Part shown: positions 51,133-59,991 of the stretch, one piece after another
Layout: every line of letters starts with the position of its first letter
Numbering within the stretch: the stretch's first letter is position 1
Origin: Anaerolineales bacterium
GTDB taxonomy: Bacteria > Chloroflexota > Anaerolineae > Anaerolineales > Villigracilaceae
Length of the DNA stretch: 64,000 nt
Assembly: GCA_030834895.1 (NCBI GenBank)
Contig: JAUQXA010000007.1
Coordinates: forward strand, 1 to 64,000
Direction: 5' to 3'
The notes under the pieces: model-generated
Told to the model about the DNA's origin: nothing
Seen by the model: the letters and a program-made list of their open reading frames with translations, nothing else
Databases searched by the model: none
Program-made: the position numbers and the translations under genes

Positions 51133-53487
51133 TTATGCAGTAATATGCGCCTCCTTATATCCCAACAGCCTCAACGCATTCGCTACCACGACCAGTGTAC
51201 TGCCTTCGTGGAAGATGATGGCAATGCCGATGCTGACAATGCCCGTCAGTGATGTGATAATCAACAAGGCAATCACGCCGAGCGAGATGAAAAGATTTTG
51301 GATAATGATGGCGCGAGTAGCGCGACCCAGACCAACGGCAAAGGGCAACTTGCTCAAATCATCGCCCATCAAGGCAACATCAGCGGTTTCGAGAGCGACA
51401 TCCGTGCCTGCGCCGCCCATTGCAATACCCACGGTTGCATTTGCCAAAGCGGGTGCGTCATTCACGCCATCGCCGATCATCGCAACCTGACCATATTCCT
51501 TTACCAAATCGCGAATAACGATCAATTTGTCTTCGGGCATGAGGTCAGCGCGGTAGTCGGTGAGACCCACTTGCGCGGCAATGGCAGAGGCGGAACGGAC
51601 GTTATCGCCCGTCAGCATAATGGTATGTTCCACGCCAATTTTCTTCAAGGCTTTCATTGTGGATGCGGCTTCCTGGCGCAATGTGTCTGCAAGAGCAATC
51701 AAGCCAATTGCTTTTTTATTTTCTGCGACCCAAAACAATGTCTTGCCCGCTTGTTGTAGCGATTGCGCTTTTTGTATTGCATCAGCAGCAAGTGTCACGC
51801 CCGCTTCGTCCATCAACTTTTGATTGCCAACCCAAATCGTCATGCCATTCGTAACAGCACGCAAGCCGCGTCCCGTCAGCGACTCGACTTCGTCCATAAC
51901 GGAAACAGGCATACCCTTAGTCTGAGCGGCGCGCACAACGGCTTGAGCAAGCGGATGTGCTGATCGTGATTCCGCTCCTGCCGCGAGGGATAGTAAATCC
52001 GTTTCTTTCCACCCCGACGATTGAAACGTCACGATGTCAGTTACCTCAGGTTTACCGTGTGTGACCGTGCCAGTTTTATCGAATGCAATGGCTTTGAGGC
52101 GACCGAGATTTTCGAGATGCATGCCGCCTTTTACCAAAACGCCATTACGCGCAGCTTGAGCGACGCCCGCAAGAATGGAAGCAGGCGTGCCAAGCGCGAG
52201 GGCGCAAGGCGATGCGGCGACAAGCAGAGTCATGGCGCGCAGAAAAGATTCGCGGAATGGAAAACCAAACAGGGGCGGCAGGATGGTGATCAACCCAGTG
52301 ACAATCAACACAGCGGGGACAAAGATGCGCTCGAATTTTTCAACCGTTTGTTGCGTGGGAGATTTCTGCGCCTGTGCTTCTTCCACCATTTTCATCACGC
52401 GCGACAATGTTGAATCTTTGGCAAGGCGGGTAACTTTTACTTCGAGCGCGCCTTCGCCGTTGACCGTGCTGGCAAAGACCTGATCGCCAGGCGCTTTATC
52501 AACGGGCATGGATTCACCTGTGACGGATGCCTGATCTACGCCAGAGTTTCCATTTGAGATGACTCCGTCGACAGGGATGCGAACGCCAGGGCGGACAATG
52601 ACGAGGTCGTCGAGTTGCAAAGATTCAACGGGCAATTCCTGTTCTTTGCCATCGCGTTTCACAAGGGCAGTCTTGGGCGCAAGGTCTGCCAGCGCGCGGA
52701 CTGCCGCGCGAGCGCGATCGAGGGCGCGTTCTTCGAGCGCATGTCCGAGGCTGAACAGGAACAAAAGCAATGCGCCTTCGGCAAATTCACCGAGCGCCGC
52801 CGCGCCGAGCGCCGCCATCACCATCAACAGGTCAGTATCGAAGTGCTTCTCTTTAATCGCGTGCCAGGCGTGTTGCGAAATATCCCAGCCGCCGAAAATG
52901 TATGCGGTGATGTAGAGCACGGTCGCTACGATTACAGGCAAACCCAAAAAGGTTTGACCCAGCCAGCCAATCAACACAAGCAAACCCGCGATCAGACTAA
53001 ACACAATTTCACGGTTTTCTTTATACCAACTTCGCAATCCTTCCACAGGGATTTCATATCCAAGCGAGCGGACACGTTTTTCAATGGAAGCACGGTTTAC
53101 TTTTTGATTATCAAATTCCACCCACATTTTTTCAGCGGGATAGTTGACGTTGACAGACAGCACGCCATCCATCCGCCCGAGACTATGTTCTATGACCCTC
53201 GCGCAATCGGAACAATCCATGCCTTCGATGGGAACTGATTCATGATGAAAGCGGTTGATGATCTGCGCGCCCGCGCGTTCGGCGAGGCGTTTAACATCAG
53301 AGAGAGTTAACAAATTGGGATCGTAATGCAGGCACAGGTCAACGGGCGATTTTTCCCGTTCGAGGTGGGCGCGCAGAATCCCTTTTTGATTCTGGAATGA
53401 GGCTTCGAGGCGATTGAGGCATTCGTCCTGCTCATCCTTCACATCAGGCAAAAGCAGGGGTATTTCCAATTCAATTGTTTTTTCCAT
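51133..53487 (-). CDS. Heavy-metal P1B-type ATPase, P1B-4-like
   Basis: A 784-residue exporter; the start at 53487 follows AAGGA. An N-terminal region carries a heavy-metal domain with GMDCSDC (about 89-95). The membrane motif is SPC (ASPCALALGTP, Cys about 428) rather than CPC, and the last helices carry HEGST near a conserved Asn. This combination marks the P1B-4 subgroup, which exports Co, Zn, Cd or Fe. Phosphorylation Asp is in DKTGTVTHG (about 470), and GDGVNDAPALA follows. It is co-transcribed with an ArsR repressor, so it is likely induced by the exported metal. Confidence 0.9.
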   Translation of the reverse strand: MEKTIELEIPLLLPDVKDEQDECLNRLEASFQNQKGILRAHLEREKSPVDLCLHYDPNLLTLSDVKRLAERAGAQIINRFHHESVPIEGMDCSDCARVIEHSLGRMDGVLSVNVNYPAEKMWVEFDNQKVNRASIEKRVRSLGYEIPVEGLRSWYKENREIVFSLIAGLLVLIGWLGQTFLGLPVIVATVLYITAYIFGGWDISQHAWHAIKEKHFDTDLLMVMAALGAAALGEFAEGALLLFLFSLGHALEERALDRARAAVRALADLAPKTALVKRDGKEQELPVESLQLDDLVIVRPGVRIPVDGVISNGNSGVDQASVTGESMPVDKAPGDQVFASTVNGEGALEVKVTRLAKDSTLSRVMKMVEEAQAQKSPTQQTVEKFERIFVPAVLIVTGLITILPPLFGFPFRESFLRAMTLLVAASPCALALGTPASILAGVAQAARNGVLVKGGMHLENLGRLKAIAFDKTGTVTHGKPEVTDIVTFQSSGWKETDLLSLAAGAESRSAHPLAQAVVRAAQTKGMPVSVMDEVESLTGRGLRAVTNGMTIWVGNQKLMDEAGVTLAADAIQKAQSLQQAGKTLFWVAENKKAIGLIALADTLRQEAASTMKALKKIGVEHTIMLTGDNVRSASAIAAQVGLTDYRADLMPEDKLIVIRDLVKEYGQVAMIGDGVNDAPALANATVGIAMGGAGTDVALETADVALMGDDLSKLPFAVGLGRATRAIIIQNLFISLGVIALLIITSLTGIVSIGIAIIFHEGSTLVVVANALRLLGYKEAHITA

Positions 53488-53575
53488 GAGACATGTCCTT
53501 ATCAAATGTCAGGTACGGGAAATGGTTAATAGCCCTCGCCTTGAATAGGCAGGACAACAGACAGAAAGGTCGAAA

Positions 53576-53845
53576 CTACATTGTTGGCGGGTGGGAAATA
53601 TTTTCGCGCAAACACCAAGGGATCGTCTGATCTGGCGTCGGCAGAAGGGAAACATTGGGTTCGTTTTGTGAGGGTTTGGGTTGTTCTGGCAGAACGATCC
53701 CTGCATGAATGACACAGACAGACTCACTGAAAGCGTGAGCCGTGATTTTGGCTGTATTCACCCAATGCCCTGCCATCCCGATCAGGATCAGGAGGAGCAG
53801 GAGTGTTAGAAAAGCTCGTTGAACAGCGTTCGTCATATTAACCAT
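53576..53845 (-). CDS. Small exported hypothetical protein of the ArsR operon
   Basis: An 89-residue protein with a hydrophobic N-terminal segment (about 11-27) and an outer part with two Cys, several His and a Pro/Gln-rich stretch. Its start overlaps the ArsR stop by 8 bases; an ATG three codons on is also possible. No family is recognised. Its place between the repressor and the ATPase suggests a small metal-binding accessory. Confidence 0.5.
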   Translation of the reverse strand: MVNMTNAVQRAFLTLLLLLILIGMAGHWVNTAKITAHAFSESVCVIHAGIVLPEQPKPSQNEPNVSLLPTPDQTIPWCLRENISHPPTM

Positions 53846-54137
53846 GCAGGACGTGGTCGAGACCGCGTTTGAATAGTTCGATCACATGATCATCATCGAG
53901 GCAAACAAAGACGTTACGCCCCTGTTTACGGGTGCGGATGAGTCTCTTGTCACGCAGTCCGCGCAACTGGTGTGAGACGGCAGATTTGGTCAACCCCAGA
54001 CGTTCCACCAGGTCGCCGACACCGACCTCCCCATCAAGCAAAACGCTGATGATGAGAATACGTGTCGGGTCACTCAATGCGGCGAACAGGTTGGCGAGAT
54101 CGGATGCGATTTCGGGTGTAACCCTGGTCTTAGGCAT
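53838..54137 (-). CDS. ArsR/SmtB-family metalloregulator
   Basis: A 99-residue winged-helix repressor. The helix-turn-helix is VGDLVERLGLTKSAVSHQLRGLRDKRLI. The only acidic/His clusters are near the C-terminus (DDDHVIELFKRGLDHVLHG), as in SmtB-type alpha-5 metal sites with D-x-H and H-x-x-H. It probably binds Zn, Co or Cd and releases the operator at 54792-54813, upstream of the first gene in its operon. Confidence 0.9.
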   Translation of the reverse strand: MPKTRVTPEIASDLANLFAALSDPTRILIISVLLDGEVGVGDLVERLGLTKSAVSHQLRGLRDKRLIRTRKQGRNVFVCLDDDHVIELFKRGLDHVLHG

Positions 54138-54157
54138 ATTTGTATCCGCTGGAATGA

Positions 54158-54766
54158 TTAATAGATAAACGGCACATAGCGCTTCGTTCGTTTTTTATAC
54201 TCGCGATATTCTGCTCCGTGGACATCCGACAAATAATCCTCTTCACAACGTACCTGAATTTCCAGGAAAAGGATAAACAGGATATTCAGCAGGAAGACTG
54301 TCCATGTGGGCCAGATCAACCAGACACCGATATTGAGCAGAAAAAGTCCGAGGTAAGTTGGATTTCTGACGAATTTATACAATCCGGTCGTGATGAGTTG
54401 CGTCTTTACCTTTTCGTCGATTCCCACCCTCCACGATGATCCCATTTTGATCTGCGCATACAGACAAATTGACAAACCAAATAAGCCAACAAAGAGACCC
54501 AGCACATCAACTTTTGCAGAAGACAATAATGGATAACGGCTGAACAGTGATCCCCATTGAAAATTGGTTGCATGGATCAGGATCACGATTGCTGCATACG
54601 CGGTCAGAAAATTCACAAAACTGCTCATGAATTGCTGAACGTTGGATGTAGATTCTCCCATTACCTCTGGATCTATGCCAGTTACTCTTTTCTGCTGTAT
54701 TTTCTTGACTTTCCAAAGAAGCATATAAAGCAGGAACAGGGCTACAACAAAGATTGATTCCAACAT
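54158..54766 (-). CDS. Isoprenylcysteine-methyltransferase-like membrane protein, copy 2
   Basis: A 202-residue protein with five or six spans and the C-terminal motif RNPTYLGLFLLN followed by EEDYLSDVHGAEY, the cofactor-binding part of ICMT-like enzymes. AGGAAATAAAAGC precedes the ATG. It is the first gene of the operon with ArsR and the P1B ATPase, directly under the ArsR-type operator, so it is metal-regulated. Its substrate is unknown. Confidence 0.78.
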   Translation of the reverse strand: MLESIFVVALFLLYMLLWKVKKIQQKRVTGIDPEVMGESTSNVQQFMSSFVNFLTAYAAIVILIHATNFQWGSLFSRYPLLSSAKVDVLGLFVGLFGLSICLYAQIKMGSSWRVGIDEKVKTQLITTGLYKFVRNPTYLGLFLLNIGVWLIWPTWTVFLLNILFILFLEIQVRCEEDYLSDVHGAEYREYKKRTKRYVPFIY

Positions 54767-54791
54767 GCTTTTATTTCCTTTGCCTCAAAAC

Positions 54792-54846
54792 TAGTTGAAC
54801 GATTGCTCAACTATTGAATGATACTACATCCTATTGCAGATGTCAA
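54792..54846 (-). promoter_or_regulatory. Sigma-70 promoter overlapped by an ArsR-type operator
   Basis: On the minus strand TTGACA (54846-54841), 17 bases, TATCAT (54823-54818) make a near-consensus promoter. The perfect dyad TAGTTGA-N8-TCAACTA (54792-54813) covers the expected transcription start. ArsR proteins bind such 12-2-12-like AT-rich dyads. The operon encodes an ArsR repressor two genes on. Confidence 0.75.
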
Positions 54847-54908
54847 GCCAACTACTGTTCAATTCTGGGTGATGATTGTATGAAACACCATCTCTTGTTA
54901 ACCTAATG

Positions 54909-54942
54909 AAACTGGCTGCCTCACGAAAGTGAAGCAGCCAGT
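54909..54942 (-). terminator. Intrinsic terminator after the DUF5667-like gene
   Basis: A perfect 10-base stem (AACTGGCTGC and GCAGCCAGTT) extended by TCAC/GTGA around a GAAA loop. On the minus strand it is followed by TTCATT. It ends the sigma/DUF5667 operon at 54969-56475. Confidence 0.8.
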
Positions 54943-54968
54943 TCAGTCGGAATAACTTTTAGTTCAAC

Positions 54969-55934
54969 CTAGTGCCCCCAGCCACCGCCATCGTGGTTTT
55001 GACAACAATCATTGTGATGGTCATCATGCTGTTGATCATTTTGATGGTCATTGTTCCACTGGTTATTCCGTTGAATGTTTGGCATCTGTGTTGGGGAGCC
55101 CGGTGTGGAGGTCATGCTTGGCGAAATTGTAGGTTGAGGGGTGACAAAGCCTGTTGGCGTGGGTTGAGGAGTGAGAGAGCCTGTTGGCGTGGATAGTTGC
55201 CAGCCATGAGGATACTGATCCGATCCCATAGACTGACGGTAAGCCGATGGATCCGTCAAGCCCAGCGATACCAGTTGAAGCTTATTCAGCAAGGTCACCT
55301 GAACTTTTGCGACATCGTCACTGTATCGGCTGTCATTCGATAGTTGATTCAGTTTAGCAAAATCGATTGTGATCCTGACCTGGATTTGGACGAGCTGCTG
55401 GCGAAGTTGTCCATCATCCAGCCCAGCCGCCGTGTGCAATGCACTTTCGTAATGGCTGTCCATGCGTTCCCATACCGTTCCAGGAATGGACTTCCCTTGC
55501 GCCGCAAGTTGAAGCGCCTCCTGCATGCGCAAATCGGCGAAATCCATCATTAGACCTAGGCGGGTCTGGTTATTGGTGGCTAAGCCAGCGCGGACATCTT
55601 CACTGGCTAGCTTCACCATATACAAAGGCTGGTTAGGTAGGCTGTCCTGGGCAGTATACACTGTTGCGCCCGTGCCCCCAAACAAAAGTGTGAAAATCAC
55701 GAGAAGAGTGGAAAAAATTAACATTCTGGGTTGTACCTTTCTTGAAAAGATTGTCTTCCACTCTATATGACGCCGTTCCGGCGCTCTGGATATGGTCGGT
55801 TGAATCAATCGAGCTTCTGCCAGGAATTTAGCTCTGCCATCGGCTATGGCGCGCGGGTTGCGCTCGGGAACGGGAAGCAACTTCTCGATCAGGGAAATGA
55901 CCTCTAAATTTTGCTCTTCTGGAATGCTATTCAT
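54969..55934 (-). CDS. DUF5667-like membrane protein with His/Asp-rich tail, sigma partner
   Basis: A 321-residue protein. The start at 55934 overlaps the sigma gene by 8 bases. The N-terminal 80 residues are cytoplasmic. A membrane helix (about 84-105) follows, then a DUF5667-type helical domain (LPNQPLYMVKLASEDVRAGL). A Thr/Pro-rich linker leads to a C-terminal tail of Asn, Asp, His and Cys (HDDHHNDCCQNHDGGG), probably metal-binding. By position it is an anti-sigma-like or sensor partner of the ECF factor; metal sensing is inference. Confidence 0.75.
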   Translation of the reverse strand: MNSIPEEQNLEVISLIEKLLPVPERNPRAIADGRAKFLAEARLIQPTISRAPERRHIEWKTIFSRKVQPRMLIFSTLLVIFTLLFGGTGATVYTAQDSLPNQPLYMVKLASEDVRAGLATNNQTRLGLMMDFADLRMQEALQLAAQGKSIPGTVWERMDSHYESALHTAAGLDDGQLRQQLVQIQVRITIDFAKLNQLSNDSRYSDDVAKVQVTLLNKLQLVSLGLTDPSAYRQSMGSDQYPHGWQLSTPTGSLTPQPTPTGFVTPQPTISPSMTSTPGSPTQMPNIQRNNQWNNDHQNDQQHDDHHNDCCQNHDGGGWGH

Positions 55935-56475
55935 AACTCTTCTCCCGGACAGGAAGTAAGGTACGACGCAACGTATCCAAAGCCCGATGCTGCAAGGCTT
56001 TGATCGAACCAACCGGTTTCTCCAACCGGGCTGCCACTGCTTCGTTATCCCAGCCCTCCAGGAACTTCAGCACCACTACCTGACGCTGTTCTGGAGTCAA
56101 GAGTACGAGTGCCGCCCGGACTTTCTCTCGGTCTATGTTTTCCACAGCGACTTGCGCGGGATCATCCAATTCATTCACCATCTCATCATCTAAAGGAAGT
56201 GCGGGAGGAGGTTGCCTGCGATAAAAGTCGGTGATCCAATGATGAGCCATCTGATAAAGATAGGCTTTCAGGTAATCCTGTGGACCGCCTCCATTATGCA
56301 ATACTTTGAGAAAGCGACTGAACGTTTCGGCAACACATTCCTCGGCGAGATCCGCATCACCCAGCAAACGGACAGCATAGCGAAAAACACCCGGACTATA
56401 GTTGTCGTAGATCTCCCCCAGGGCCGCCTGATCAAAACACCGCGCGCTTTCTAATAACCTGGATTCAGAATTCAT
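55927..56475 (-). CDS. ECF-type RNA polymerase sigma factor
   Basis: A 182-residue sigma-70 family factor with region 2 (DADLAEECVAETFSRFLKV) and region 4 (LTPEQRQVVVLKFLEGWDNE, VGSIKALQHRALDTLRR). An acidic linker (LPLDDEMVNELDDPAQVAVE) separates them. The stop codon overlaps the next ATG by 8 bases (ATGAATAG), as in the pair at 7857-7864. It belongs to a DUF5667-linked ECF group by context. Confidence 0.92.
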   Translation of the reverse strand: MNSESRLLESARCFDQAALGEIYDNYSPGVFRYAVRLLGDADLAEECVAETFSRFLKVLHNGGGPQDYLKAYLYQMAHHWITDFYRRQPPPALPLDDEMVNELDDPAQVAVENIDREKVRAALVLLTPEQRQVVVLKFLEGWDNEAVAARLEKPVGSIKALQHRALDTLRRTLLPVREKSYE

Positions 56476-56549
56476 CTATTTATTGAGACGCCGGATTGGC
56501 GTTCCAGATACGGCTTCATAAAGAAAAGATTCAATCACGCACACGGATC

Positions 56550-58010
56550 TCACCTGATTGGCAGGGTAAAACCAAAGGTTGCACCCTGTCCTGACTGACT
56601 TTCGACCCATACTTTACCACCATGCGCTTCCACCAATTGTTTGACGATGGCGAGTCCAATTCCTGAGCCACCGCTGACGCGCGCACGAGATTTATCGGCG
56701 CGGTAGAAACGGTCATATACATACGGCAAATCATCAGGCGAAATTCCCTTGCCTGTATCGGATATAGTAATAAGTAATCGTTGAGGGGTATCACGCTTGC
56801 AGGTTACTGTTACCTGGCCGCCTGTCGGCGTGTGTCGCAACGCATTACTCAACAAATTCCGTATAACCTGTGTAATGCGATCAACATCTAATTCAATAGG
56901 GGGGAGATTGGAGGCAAGATTAAACTTCAATTCGACCTGGCTGGACTGCGCTTGCAGGCGAAATGGCTCAACAGCGTGCGTAATCAGTTCAACGATATTA
57001 GTTTCGACACGTTCCAGTTTCAATTGACCCGACTCAGCCAGTGAGAGCAGGCGCAAGTCCGCGACGAGACGCGTCAACAATGCGGCTTCATCACGAAGAG
57101 TTGCGATCTCCTGTGGGCTGGTCGGCAGGACGCCATCGAGCATGGCTTCGAGATTGCCTTGAATGACTGTAAGTGGAGTTCGCAATTCATGGGCAACATC
57201 CGCGATCATGTTGCGGCGCAGCTCCTCGTGTTTTGCAAGCGAGTCTGCCATCTGGTTGAACGCAGTTGCCAGTGTGCCGATCTCGTCCTGTGACTGATTT
57301 GGAATCCGTTGTTGCAGGTCGCCAGCAGCGATTTTTTGCGCGGCGGAAGTCAACTTCTGAACAGGGGATACAATTTGGAAGAATAAGATCGAACCGAGCA
57401 ACAATGCTACAAAGGCGGTTACGATACCCGCCAGCAAAGTGGATTGGTTTACGGATGAGACAAATTCCCCTGCCGCGCCAGATGTGTTTGTTCCTGCATA
57501 CAACGGCAGGAGCGTTCCCACCTGTTGATTCCCAACCAGGATAGGCACACCTGCCGCAAGGTCGGTTGAAGAGACGATCTTCCCTGTATCCAGCGCGGCG
57601 CTATCGGCAATGATCGTTCCCTGCGTATCGGCAAGCAGAAGGCGTACTCCCATCATGCTCCATGGATTGGAGGCGGAGCCCATACCCATATCGCCGCCCA
57701 TGCCCATACCATCTTCATCCTGCCACATGCCCCAATCTCCTTCGTCCATCATCCCCATGCCATCGCCCATCATGGAAGCACCCCAGGGATTATTGAGCAG
57801 ACTTTCCACACCCTGCCAGTTTCCCTGTCGGCTGTAATACTGGGCAAGGGTTGGGGCAAGTTGTTGCGCGAACACTTTTCCGTTTTGATCAATGTATTGG
57901 CTGAATTGAGTCCGCGTTGAACGGCTGACCAGGTAGGTATCAATGCCGCCGCCAATCAATACGATCACCAGAAAAGCGCCCATCAACTTAAGCCACAGGC
58001 TACGCATCAT
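56550..58010 (-). CDS. Sensor histidine kinase with Met-rich outer loop (BaeS/CusS-like)
   Basis: A 486-residue kinase whose start overlaps the response regulator stop. Membrane spans lie at about 10-28 and 190-212. The outer region between them contains a Met/Gly/Asp/Trp-rich stretch at 80-120 with 12 Met in 41 residues ([29 protein letters not shown]), well suited to bind Cu(I) or Ag(I). HAMP, HisKA (phosphoacceptor in [10 protein letters not shown]) and HATPase ([17 protein letters not shown]) domains follow. It is next to a Met-rich membrane protein and a cytochrome c, which are likely targets. Confidence 0.9.
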   Translation of the reverse strand: MMRSLWLKLMGAFLVIVLIGGGIDTYLVSRSTRTQFSQYIDQNGKVFAQQLAPTLAQYYSRQGNWQGVESLLNNPWGASMMGDGMGMMDEGDWGMWQDEDGMGMGGDMGMGSASNPWSMMGVRLLLADTQGTIIADSAALDTGKIVSSTDLAAGVPILVGNQQVGTLLPLYAGTNTSGAAGEFVSSVNQSTLLAGIVTAFVALLLGSILFFQIVSPVQKLTSAAQKIAAGDLQQRIPNQSQDEIGTLATAFNQMADSLAKHEELRRNMIADVAHELRTPLTVIQGNLEAMLDGVLPTSPQEIATLRDEAALLTRLVADLRLLSLAESGQLKLERVETNIVELITHAVEPFRLQAQSSQVELKFNLASNLPPIELDVDRITQVIRNLLSNALRHTPTGGQVTVTCKRDTPQRLLITISDTGKGISPDDLPYVYDRFYRADKSRARVSGGSGIGLAIVKQLVEAHGGKVWVESQSGQGATFGFTLPIR

Positions 58011-58704
58011 GTCGGAACTCCGCAGAGAAACGATATCCCACGCCGAATACAGTTTGAACAAAACGCGGCGCACGGGCGTCATCACCCAGTTTGGCACGCA
58101 GATTTTTGATATGTTGATCGATCACCCTTTCATAGCCTTCATAAGCGCCACCTTGCGCGGCTTCCACCAGTTGCAGTCGGGTGAACGCCTGACCTGGATG
58201 GCGCATGAACGCGGCGAGAATTTCGAATTCAGTGGGAGTCAGGTCAAGGGGCTGATCGGCTTGGGTCGCGGTATGCGCTTCCAGGTCCAGAATGAGCGTA
58301 TCCGCGCGCAGGATCGGAGGTGGCTGCACCTGTCCACGACTTCGGCGCAGCACCACCCTCACACGAGCTGTCACCTCACGCGGGCTGAACGGCTTGGTGA
58401 CGTAATCATCCGCGCCCAGTTCCAGCCCGATCAATTTGTCGCTCTCCTCACTGCGGGCGGTGAGCATGATGATGGGCGTATCCCCCTCGCGGCGGATCTG
58501 GCGACAAATTTCCCAGCCATCTACGTGCGGCAGGTGTAAGTCAAGAATAACAAGGTCGGGTTTTTCATGTCGAAAGGCTGGCATCGCCTGTGCGCCATCG
58601 GCAATGATGGCAACCTGGTAGCCAGCCTGTTCGAGATATAAACGCAGGGTACGTGTGATGTGCGCTTCATCTTCTATGACCAAGATTTTGTCTGCCAAAA
58701 TCAA
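58000..58704 (-). CDS. OmpR-family response regulator
   Basis: A 234-residue regulator with a receiver domain (EDE near 12, Asp in LVILDLHLPHVDGW, Lys in VTKPFSPRE) and an OmpR-type winged helix (LRAKLGDD, FVQTVFGVGYRF). Its stop lies inside the start of the Met-rich kinase, so they form one two-component system. It should bind direct repeats; see the TAGAA pair at 59948-59963. Confidence 0.93.
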   Translation of the reverse strand: MILADKILVIEDEAHITRTLRLYLEQAGYQVAIIADGAQAMPAFRHEKPDLVILDLHLPHVDGWEICRQIRREGDTPIIMLTARSEESDKLIGLELGADDYVTKPFSPREVTARVRVVLRRSRGQVQPPPILRADTLILDLEAHTATQADQPLDLTPTEFEILAAFMRHPGQAFTRLQLVEAAQGGAYEGYERVIDQHIKNLRAKLGDDARAPRFVQTVFGVGYRFSAEFRHDA

Positions 58705-58734
58705 TCTCCTGTTATTCGCGCCTGACTGGGAAGA

Positions 58735-59070
58735 TCATGCCTGTCTTTGAGTCATAGTGCGAACGATCCAGAATATACCACCACCGACCAGCGCGAGAAC
58801 ACCCAACGGAATGAGCCACATGAACATCATCCCGAAAATTCCGAAAGGCGACATCCCCCAGCCGCTCACACCTGCACTTGCGCCAGGTGCAAGTGTCATG
58901 GGCATGTAGCCACGATAACTGCCCATCATGTCATATCCGTTCCAACCATTTGCACAGCCATACCCAAAGGCGAAGTTGTTTCCTCCGAAAGGCAGGACTA
59001 TGCCGCCGAATAAGCCAAGAACGAAGAGGGCGATTGCGCCAATTACGATCCAGAGAGTAATGTTTTTCAT
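58735..59070 (-). CDS. Met- and Gly-rich membrane protein
   Basis: A 111-residue protein with two membrane helices (about 5-25 and 78-102). The outer loop between them is rich in Gly, Tyr, Met and Trp (NGYDMMGSYRGYMPM, SGWGMSPFGIFGMMFMW). No family is recognised; SHOCT-like proteins have a similar topology without this loop. It sits between the cytochrome and the two-component genes. A copper-binding function is suggested by composition only. Confidence 0.6.
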   Translation of the reverse strand: MKNITLWIVIGAIALFVLGLFGGIVLPFGGNNFAFGYGCANGWNGYDMMGSYRGYMPMTLAPGASAGVSGWGMSPFGIFGMMFMWLIPLGVLALVGGGIFWIVRTMTQRQA

Positions 59071-59095
59071 TTTATCATCTCCTTAATTTGCGCAG

Positions 59096-59899
59096 TTAGT
59101 TATTTGGAGCGCCCAAGGCGATCCAATCCAGAATGGGTTGGATTTCTGTTGAAGTAAGCGGGGCGCTGCGGAAGGGCATGTAACCGCTGTACACGTAGTA
59201 AGCGAGGCGGCTGTTATACACATTGCCAGGGATGATGACTGCGCCGTTTACACCACCTTTCATAACATTTTCATATATGTCGAGAGATAAGCCGTTTGTC
59301 CCGCCGTGACAGGCAATACAACGCGCGGCAAAGATGGACTGAACGTTATTCCTGAATGAGACAGAGGCGGAAGGGGTGGGATAGTTTGGCGAAGTGTTGG
59401 GGACGGTCTGTGTGGGATATGAGTTGGGGTTGGTCTGCCCGCCATAGCCATTATTCCAGCCGTCATGCCATCCGCCATCACAATTGTCATAATCCCCGCC
59501 GTACATGCCCCTGCCTTGCTGACCTTGAGGCGCATAGTTTGGCTGCATCATCCAGCCGTGTTCCCATTCTCCCTTGGTATTCATCATCCACTCGCCTCGT
59601 CCCCATTGTCCTTGCAGTGGAATGGCAAGTGGCGTTGTTTGCGGGACGGGTCTATCCTGGGGTTGTTGTGGCACCAATGTGGGTAGAAATTGCTGTTGAG
59701 GAGCTATTGTTGGTTGAATAGGCTGTTGGGGAATAATTGTGGGCTGAATCTGTTGTTGCGGAATAAACGTCGGCTGGGCAAATTGCTGAGAGGGGATGTT
59801 GGCAGTTCGTGTCTGCGTGATAAATGTCCCTGCCATAAAGCCGCCTGCTAGCAAAACACCAGCCGCGACCAGTCCGAGAATGATTTTTACGAATTTCAT
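59096..59899 (-). CDS. Membrane-anchored cytochrome c with decapeptide repeats
   Basis: A 267-residue protein. After a signal anchor (about 7-26) come four copies of a 10-residue repeat of the type QPTxxPQQxx (about 41-80), a Trp/His/Met-rich region (about 98-150), and a C-terminal cytochrome c domain. Heme is bound by CIACH (194-198) and Met in GYMPF is the likely axial ligand. AGGAG precedes the ATG. The C-terminal domain resembles the cytochrome c part of bacterial multi-domain oxidases. It is probably induced by the Met-rich sensor encoded downstream. Confidence 0.82.
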   Translation of the reverse strand: MKFVKIILGLVAAGVLLAGGFMAGTFITQTRTANIPSQQFAQPTFIPQQQIQPTIIPQQPIQPTIAPQQQFLPTLVPQQPQDRPVPQTTPLAIPLQGQWGRGEWMMNTKGEWEHGWMMQPNYAPQGQQGRGMYGGDYDNCDGGWHDGWNNGYGGQTNPNSYPTQTVPNTSPNYPTPSASVSFRNNVQSIFAARCIACHGGTNGLSLDIYENVMKGGVNGAVIIPGNVYNSRLAYYVYSGYMPFRSAPLTSTEIQPILDWIALGAPNN

Positions 59900-59947
59900 G
59901 GTTATCTCCTGTTTGTGAAATTACACACAGGATACCTGCCAGATATA

Positions 59948-59963
59948 TAGAAGTTGTGTAGAA
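59948..59963 (-). promoter_or_regulatory. Direct repeat upstream of the cytochrome gene
   Basis: On the minus strand TTCTA occurs twice at an 11-base period (TTCTACACAACTTCTA), the spacing that OmpR-family regulators use on one face of DNA. It lies about 50-65 bases upstream of the cytochrome start. Binding by the regulator at 58000 is inferred. Confidence 0.35.
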
Positions 59964-59991
59964 AAAGTATACAGTCCGTGTAATGAGGCGA

